DNA of 64,000 nt, from NCBI RefSeq assembly GCF_000003815.2, contig NC_049982.1, positions 487,815-551,814 on the forward strand. The letters are read 5' to 3'. Under the pieces are notes generated by a model that made no database searches, was not told the origin of the DNA, and saw only the letters and a list, made by a program, of their open reading frames with translations. The DNA is from Branchiostoma floridae. Taxonomy: Eukaryota; Chordata; Leptocardii; Amphioxiformes; Branchiostomatidae. Of the stretch, positions 25,175-34,100 are shown piece after piece. The stretch's first letter is position 1; the number at the start of each line of letters is the position of its first letter. A program made the translations under genes and the position numbers.

Positions 25175-28100
25175 TGTGTGTGTGTGTGCATGTGTGTGTG
25201 TGTGTGAGTGTGTATGTGTGTGCGAGTGTGCGTGTGTGTGTGTGTGAGTGTATGTGTGTGTGTATGTGTGTGTGTGTGTGTCTGTGTGTATGTGTGCGAG
25301 TGTGTGTGTATGTGTGTGAGTGTGTGTGTGTGAGTGTGTGTGAGTGTGTGTGTGTGTATGTTTGTGAGTGAGTGTGTGTGTGTGCATATGTGCGTGTGTG
25401 TGTGTGTGTATGTGTGTGTGTGTATGTGTGCGAGTGTGTGTGTGTGTGTGTGTGTATGTGTGTCTTTGTGTGTGTGTGTGAGTGTGTGTATGTTTTGTAT
25501 GTGTGAGTGAGTGTGTGTGTGTGTATGTGTGTGTGTGTGTATGTGTGAGTGTGTCTTTGTGTGTGTGTGTGTGTGTGTGTGAGTGTGTGTGTGTATGTGC
25601 GTGTGTGTATGTGTGTGTGTATGTGTGCGTGTGTGAGTCTTTGTGTGTGTGTGTGTGTGTGAGTGTGAGTGTGTGTTTGTGTGTGTGCGTGCATGCGTGC
25701 GTGCGTGTGTGTGAGCATTTAATGCTACTGTAGCAGGACCTCATCAGGTTTTGATATCCTCATGTTCTAGACGTGTTAAGGTCATAATTTTGAAATGGTA
25801 GACACAAAAAATGTACATGTAACTCTCGATCCAATAATTCTACAAAACAGAAATTTTGTATGAAAACTTCTCCCACACAGATTTCCTGAAGAAAACCTCT
25901 CACAATCCGAACATGAAGTGTTTCATCGCGCTTGTGCTGTTCATGTGCGCCACCTGGCGGCTGACCGAGGGAGCTGCATACTCGTCAGAACTGAAGAGTG
26001 AGACCAAGATGTAGGTCCTGCCATTCATCATAATATTATATTTATATATACATAGGGACACTTTTTTTCGATAAAGGTTGCACAACTCACTTTGACGGGG
26101 GCAAAAAGTGAAGGTTGCCTAAACAATGTTTCTTTGGAATTTTGCTATAGAAGTAAGTCACTGGGAAGATAGACAGATATTGTGTTTTGCTAGAACTTTC
26201 AATATTTGTTGGACAGTCAGAAGGGAAAAGAAGACAGCCAACAACAACAAGTTGTGGGTCATTTTTCTTGATGCAGGCTGCAGAAATTCAAATTCCTGTA
26301 TATCATGATTTATTAACATTGCTTCTGTGCTAACTTGTTGTTCCTGCAGGTATGGCCCTACAGGGAAGGCCCGGGTGGTGGACGTGCCCTACTGTGAGTG
26401 GGAGGGAATTAAGATGATGATCGGGAGTGGCTGGAGGACGGTGGGGTGTGAGGAGTGCTCATGTAGCAACGATGGGCTCTTCTGTGCAAGGTATGCTCAC
26501 ACGTGTATCAAAGTACATGTATGATTGTGTGTATTCTTCTCAGCCCGTTTGTCTACCTCCCGTATACATTAACAAGTTTTCTAGTCAGCTGAAACGTAAG
26601 ATTTTTACTCTCAAAGGAAATGAATCATTGCCATTTTAGCTTGTCTGTCTGAGTGTCTGTCTTTGTGTGTGAGTATGTCTGTGTGTGCATGCTTTTGTGT
26701 TTGTAAGTAAGTGTATGATGGTGAGTGTGTGTGTATATGTTTATGGGATGTGTGTTAGTATGTGTATGAGTGCGTGCGCAAGCATTTATACATGTATCTC
26801 TTATCAATTATTGTGTGTTCGTCAACAAACAGCAGTGCAGTTATTGTAGTGTATATCCCAGGGTTGTAGCCAGCACCCGTCCTTCCGTCCTTTGACAGAA
26901 TTTTGCAGTTAGGGATGGAAAATAATTTTGCTCATTCCGTCCTCTGTGACGGACAAAATTGATAAACTGTCTCCCTCACATTCCGTTAAACAGCTTAGTC
27001 TACCAGCAAAGTTTACACCTAAAAATGTAGAAAATAGCGTTTCAGAGGGTCTAGATTTAAAAATTTTCAGGGTACCTTTGGCGCAAAGTCTTGCACCTTG
27101 GGTGCTCATTAGGATTCAAAATCGAGGGGATGGAAAATGATTTCAGGCTGGCTACAACCCTGGTATATCCTGCTTGATGGAGTGAGATCTGACATTTCTG
27201 ATCAATGTAAATTCCAGCCCGGGCCTGTACACTGTTCCTGACCACTGCCTGATGCTGGTAAATGAGAACTGTGAGACAGAAATGGTCGACTCTAACGATC
27301 CCCTCAAACCCTGCACCTTCCCTGGGCCTGATGAGGAGCAGTGAGCTGCAGTACCGGCAGATGTCACTAGGCTCCTTTGGGATCCTTTCTACCACTGTGA
27401 TTGTGAAATCAAGGATGTTTTATCTGCTGAAGGCTCCTTGGTAAAATGGACACTGATTTTTTTTGACAACTCGTTTTTTTTCTGTGATATGTTGTCCACT
27501 GTTGTCTTAACTTTGACTGAATGTAACATTTTGTTTGTCTTGTTTTAGTTACATGTATGGTGGGCCCCCTTGGAAATCAACTTTCAAAATTTTGTAGGGG
27601 CCACCCACCTGTTTTGAGATAAATAAACAAATAAATAAAAAATTTCAGCAAGTCAATTACTGTAAATGTATTTACGTTCGCTGGGATTTAATTTCGCGGT
27701 AGCGGGAAAAAGGACTTTTCGCGGTGGATTTAAGTTCGCGGTAACACCATAGACTGCAATCTAATATCATATTAGAAAAATATTCGCGGTGGTTTTAAAT
27801 TCGCGGTGAAGTGGTCACCGCGAAAAACGCGAACATTAATCCACCGCGAACATAACTGCATTTACAGTATCCCCTTCTCCAGAATGTAACAGACCGATCC
27901 CATGTCATACCCCACATCGCCAACGTGTAGAAATGCAAAATAAAGGCGTTAATAGTATTGTAAGTCCTGTTTTCTTCAATGTACTTTGATTTTCACATTT
28001 TTTTACAGCAACGACTGTAATGTGAACTTATCATTACCAGTAACAAATGATTCGTCTTGGTGACGATAACACATAATTTGATCACAGCGAACATTTAGTA

Positions 28101-31100
28101 AGTTCCAAGAACAAGTTAAATTTCTCAGACCATGAAAGTTTGGCACCGAGATGACAAAGTGAATTACAGTACTAGAAATGCACATGTTTGACAGACAGGT
28201 AGCCACTCTCTCACAGGCAGAACTCCTAATGGACATTAATTAACTGTCATTAGTTGAACTGCTACAAATTGTGATTGATGGTCTACAGGCTGTCAGAATC
28301 TTATCCTGGAACAAGGTTTTATTACAACAAATGTTGAACAAATGTCTTGTGAAGGACAATTCTGCGTTCACCAAGGTTGTGAACTTTAAATGACATTTCA
28401 TTGTAAAAGATATGAGGAACCTCCTTGGTCTACTAGATACAGTTGACAAGTTTTGGACAATGATAAATTCTGGTTTGTGACTTCTACATAAATGTCATAG
28501 TCAATAAACTGATTTAAACTATGTATTCTGTAATGTCGTTTTCTTGTAATTTCAATCTGGGATAATTGCAAAAGCAGATATAGCTCCTTGTATGTTGTTT
28601 TCCAGTTTGAAATCGAGTCAATGTTATGTTTACTGCTTCTTGACCAACGCTTCAAAAACCTCCTGACCCTAGCCTTTTTTTAGTCTCTACCAGACTCCGG
28701 ATCGCTGGAAAAATCGTAGAAATGGAACAAATCAGAGGAGTAAGCCGGCCAGAGGACTATAACCGGCCAGGGAACAGCACGCGATCGTCGGAGTCTGTGG
28801 AATCCCGGTGTCTTGTTTGATGTCCACTAATCGCTATCCAATAGGTGCGAAGTGGCTAAATAACCCTTTTATTGCTTTCCTACTCGCCCGTGACGGTCCA
28901 AGCGGGGCGAGCCTGTCACATGTGACCTTCCTCTAAAATTAATACTCGGCAGTTTACAGGCTTAAATTCCGAAAAAAAGTACATGAATAGAAATAACAGA
29001 CACGCCGGAGGGCGGTTCATGTTGTTCTGAATAATTAGTCAAAACTTTATTGACACGACGAGTACCGTACGCTTGACGGCCGCCGACTCTGGCCGGTCTG
29101 CGGCCAGCTAAAGGCCGAGGCTGCCAACACAACAACAACAGCCCACTCGATACTGCTGTCACGAAATGGAGATCTAGAAAAACATGCGAGTGGCGAGCGA
29201 CAAGAGAAAACATAGCGATAACCACCACAGACTATGGTTCAGAAGTCAGGACCAAACTCGGCATTGAGGTTTAGCAGCGAAGAACTCGGGAGGACGTCAG
29301 CGAATCGGCCACGTGATCGATCAAGAAGGCGTCCCAGAAAGAAGTCACCCGCTTCGAAACGAAAGAGATCGCAAACTTCCCACACAAAAACATCGGCAGG
29401 CCCCAGAAACTTGGTGACCTCGATGCGGTGTTACCGGACTTTGTAAGAACCACACAGCGGTGCCATTTTCTTTGTTTTGTTTGTGCGCTCGGCTGGCGGG
29501 AGAAATCTGGCGGTTTGATTCCGAATTATTAATTATATATTTTTTTTACATAAGTAAAAAGCTCACTTACATATTATACTTTTGACGCTATGAATTAGAA
29601 TAATTCTAGCTAGAAATTTGTAGGTTTAAAACGCATTTTTTCGTAGTTGCTCTTTTTTTTAACAATTTGTGTGGCCAAGGAGGTTAAAGAAAGCCTTGGT
29701 GTGACGCCATTTCTGCTGCTGTTGTCTGCACGCTAAGATGTCGCTGGCATTTTCTGGAGATTTATGTAACCTCTTAGCAAAACGTGAATATCGTAAGCAT
29801 TCTGTAAATTGTATGGAGAAACTTTTAAAGTGTAGTGTGAAATAGTATTGATAAATACAATTGTGTAAATACGCAGCAAAGTTCAGCTCGTAACGAATTT
29901 GTTTGCGTATGATAACACGCCATGCTTTGATACCCATGCTTTGATACCCTTGCGTTTGTAAAAAAATTACGACAAATTTTCCGTATAAATAAATGTTTAT
30001 TTCTTGAAGAACGACACACTTTTTATTCCTGTATGAATTACTAGTGTTTTGTGCGCATGTTTCGGTTACGAAATGGAGCATGATTGTCAACGTACTAGTA
30101 TAAACATGACTTGACACCAGTAAACAGTGCCGCATCAAGAGGGAGGGGGTGGATTCGCGTAATCAAAAAGTAGCCACGATGAAAATTTAGTGGTCGTTAA
30201 AACCGCTAAATGTAAGTTATCGTTATAAAATCAAGGATTGGGAACAGTTTGACGTTTGTACCGAAAAAGGCTTATAGAAATAGGCCGCGCTTGCCGGACG
30301 CTGAGAGACGCGCCCCACGGCGCGTTAATTCATTTATGGCTTAAATGATCTGAACTCCGAAGCTACTTTCTTTGTGCAGAAAATGAGCGGATTAGTTTTA
30401 TGGCCTTTCAACTAACCGAAAGTCGACAGACTCCTGGGATCGCGAGCTGTTCCCTGGCCGGTTATATTCCTCTCTATTTGTTCCATTTCTATGATTTTCC
30501 AGCGATCCGGAGTCTGGTAGAGACTAGCCTTTTTTAGGGGGTGGACAAAAAACTACAAGTAAAATCTAATGAACGATAATTACATCCACAGATTTGCACA
30601 AATTCAAGTTTGACGTTGAAAATGCACCCTCATGGCATGCACTTCAGTTTTACTTTGTTAAACTGCATTGTACTACTACATGTATCAGAGTTTTGGTCAG
30701 TCTAAAAAAGAAAAGAAAAAAAAGGAAAAAATCTTTTCAGGACTGAAACAGGAAATACAACATTTTCCCCAGGCCTCGCCAATGTAATTAATGCACACTG
30801 TGACAGGAAAAACATTTTGATAACAAGATAGACTGCAGCTCTGTGCTCATTACAAAAGAGAGAGCTTGTTGTGTGACCACACTTCCATCCTGCTTGTGGG
30901 ACAGCCAACAACAAACCTGACAGGATAATAACAGGGACAACAACAACCAAAAGGACAAAAAGGGAACACGTGTTCAAGTTCATGTCTTCATGATAAAGAG
31001 AAATGATTCCTTGTCTTTGTGTCTACGACAAATGTCAATTCTTAAGGGGGCGTTGACAAATCATTGTTTCACAGGCAGATGCCTACATCTAATGAGTTTT

Positions 31101-34100
31101 GATGAGGTCAATGACCTTTGCACTATTGAGGGATAGAGTAGGTGCATTTATGACTACAAATAGGATGATTATAGTATTTATACTATAGCCATAAATATCA
31201 TAGATGAATGGAAACAAAGATATTCCAGAAATACCCCTACATATTAAAACAACTAATGTACATTTGCTCCCATAATGACCCCACTTACTCACCCATAATT
31301 CATACACATGTTGTTTGTGTGTGTGTGTATTGCTGAACCAGTATAACCACCTCCCATGGCAGAAGTCACATCTGACCTTTCGCTGGCAGGGTTCGAAATA
31401 CACATACTTAACTTGCAATTTGTATGTAATTTTTGAGATTTGCACTTGAAAATATTCTGAACTTGCAATCTTGCATGTTAAAAATACCTGGCCTATAGTA
31501 AAAATACTGAGGCCACGATGCCTTTGTTTGTCTGACGGGGATCATCTCCGGTCGTCAGAAGGTGTTATAAATAATCAATGGCTTTGCTGCAAACTTACAT
31601 GCTGATTATGTGGATATCTTTCCAAAATTTGAAGTTCTATCTATATTTTCATGTGCCGATTTCAGTCCATCAAAAGTGACAGAATAGGCTTAATTCTTAT
31701 CCATCGTGAGCAGCAACATTCCACCAAAGTACAGAATGATGGATGCTGGCTAGAACATTGCAGTATACTGTATAGAGTTATATTTTGCATGTAAAATTTT
31801 CAAATTGCACGAAAAGTTTTTCCCAACTTTTGCATGTAGCAATAAGGCCACACCAATTTAATTTCTTGGTTCACGGATTTTTTCATAAAAAATATGGAGC
31901 GAGAGGGCGAAATAGAAATAAAAATAAAAATTGTAAAATGGTTGGAGTAAAGGTAACGGCTAATGCAAAACATTAAGAAAAAAAGTTTTCAGCTTGAAAA
32001 AAGTACAAAAACACTATTTTTGTACAGTAACAGCACCTGTACCCACACTTTAAGGAGCTTATAATATAAAGGCCAATTTGCTACACCAGAAAGTTGGTGA
32101 ATGGTTTCATTAATGGTGAAAATTTGCTGAGTAGTAATTTTTATTTTTTTTCCCAAAAAATAGGAGCGAGCGAATCCGTGAACCAAGAAATTAAATCGGT
32201 GTGGCCTAAAAAAGTATTTCGATCCCTGGCAGGGAAGTACCAAGAACTGGCCACTGGATTCAGCACATGGAACAAGCCAGGATTTTGTTATAGCATAATG
32301 GTAATAGAGTTAATTCCAGTTGTGGCGGCCATGTTGGATTTCCGGGGTCATCCGGGGTCATGGCACCAGAACGAGACTGGAGGTGGTGCCAGCTGGGCAT
32401 TCTACTATATAGGCTGCATTGCAGACATAAGTATGCCATCTTCGGGAGTGCATTTCACCCCTCTAAGGCTAACAACTGCACAATATATGCCTGTTTTCTA
32501 TAGAAAATATTGTTTGGGACATTTAAATTTGATTTTGGTCACATTTTTTAAATCAATTTTTCACATTTTTTAATGGGTGACCTGAGAACAGTATCATGTT
32601 TATATCATCCATGAGTGCTTTGTATAGGTAACTGCGATATAGTAGGTTTACTATTGGGATTAAACCCTACAAATACATATAATATGGGAATGACATCTTT
32701 GCGAATAGAAATTTAGAAGACATTTGGCAGTTGTTCTGATGATTTATTGATGCCGAGATCTGTTCTGCAAACTATGCTCTATGGGAATATCATGCCGGGT
32801 GTGCTCCTTTACTTTCTTCCCAATTCAGGTTTTCATTGTTTTATTCTAGTTTAAACAACATAACCCTACACAACAAAGTCCACATGTTGGGTCCATAAAA
32901 TTGTGGGATGAAATGTAGCAGATTTTTTTCTGTTAGGGATTTTTCAATGCCAACGTGGAGAAAAACATAAATTTTATCTCCAGTGGACGATGAATTTTTG
33001 CCTGAGTGTAGACATAGTAGACTAGACATAGCATATCACTTTGTCCCTTGTAACATTTTACATTTGTGGGGTTTATCCCACTTGAAGAGCTACAGGGGTA
33101 AATTGGTGATAGAACTTAGTAATACGTAGTTTTATGAACAGATCTTCGCAGCATCTGTGAAAATTCTGTCACATTTCCACCCACACTGATCTGAAACTGG
33201 CATGAAGCCCACTTTTAGAGTAATGTGAGGGCCGACTCTAGCCTGAGTGTCATCCTAGTTGGTTTCCGAGGCTGTCATACTCACCTCTCTGGTTTGTGAG
33301 GGGTGAGTATGGGAGCCCCAATAAGCTACCTAGGATGACACTCAGGCTACAATCCCTCCTCCGCTGGTACTTATAATAAAAGTTAGGTTTTTTTTTCCAC
33401 CTTGGCATTGAAAAATTGCAAAAACAGCAGTAAACAATCTGCTACATTTTATCCCACAATGTTATGCAACATGTGGACATTTGTTACGGGGTATGTTGTT
33501 CAAACTAAAAAAAAAAAAAACAATAAAAACACTGTCGGATAAATTGGGAAACAAGTAAAGGAGCACACCCGGTACATACACCACCTTCCCCATTGAGTGC
33601 CGCAGGATTTTCCCATAGAGTGTAGTTTGCGGAATGGTTCTTGGCGTCGAGAAATCATCAGAATAACAGTCAAATGTCTTCTAAATTTCTACCCAAAGGT
33701 CTGTCAGTCCGATATTTCCATGTTTTTGTAGGGTTTAATCACAGTTACCGATACACAGCGCACATGGAGGATGTAACCACTGACATTAGTTGTTCTCTGG
33801 TCACCCGTCAAAAAATGTGAAAAATTAATACAAAATATCACAAAAATCAAGTTCAAATGTCCACAACAATATTTTCTATAGATAACAGGCATATATTGCG
33901 CAGATGTTAACCTTAGAGGGGTGAAATGCACTCCCGAAGATGGCATACTTATGTCTGCAATACAGCCTATATAGTAGAATGCCCAGCTGGCACCACCTCC
34001 AGTCTCGTTCTGGTGCCATGACCCCGGATGACCCCAGAAATCCAACATGGCCGCCACAACTGGAATTAACTCTATTGCAAGTAAGCAAAATGATCAATTG

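Noticed and set aside
25103-25744. His-Thr-rich open frames of about 200 codons on the minus strand
   Set aside because: They are the TG/CA microsatellite translated; all frames are open for the same reason.
32094-32573. 159-codon frame as a real gene
   Set aside because: It crosses from a MITE into the foldback arm, and the shared part is mirrored in the other arm.
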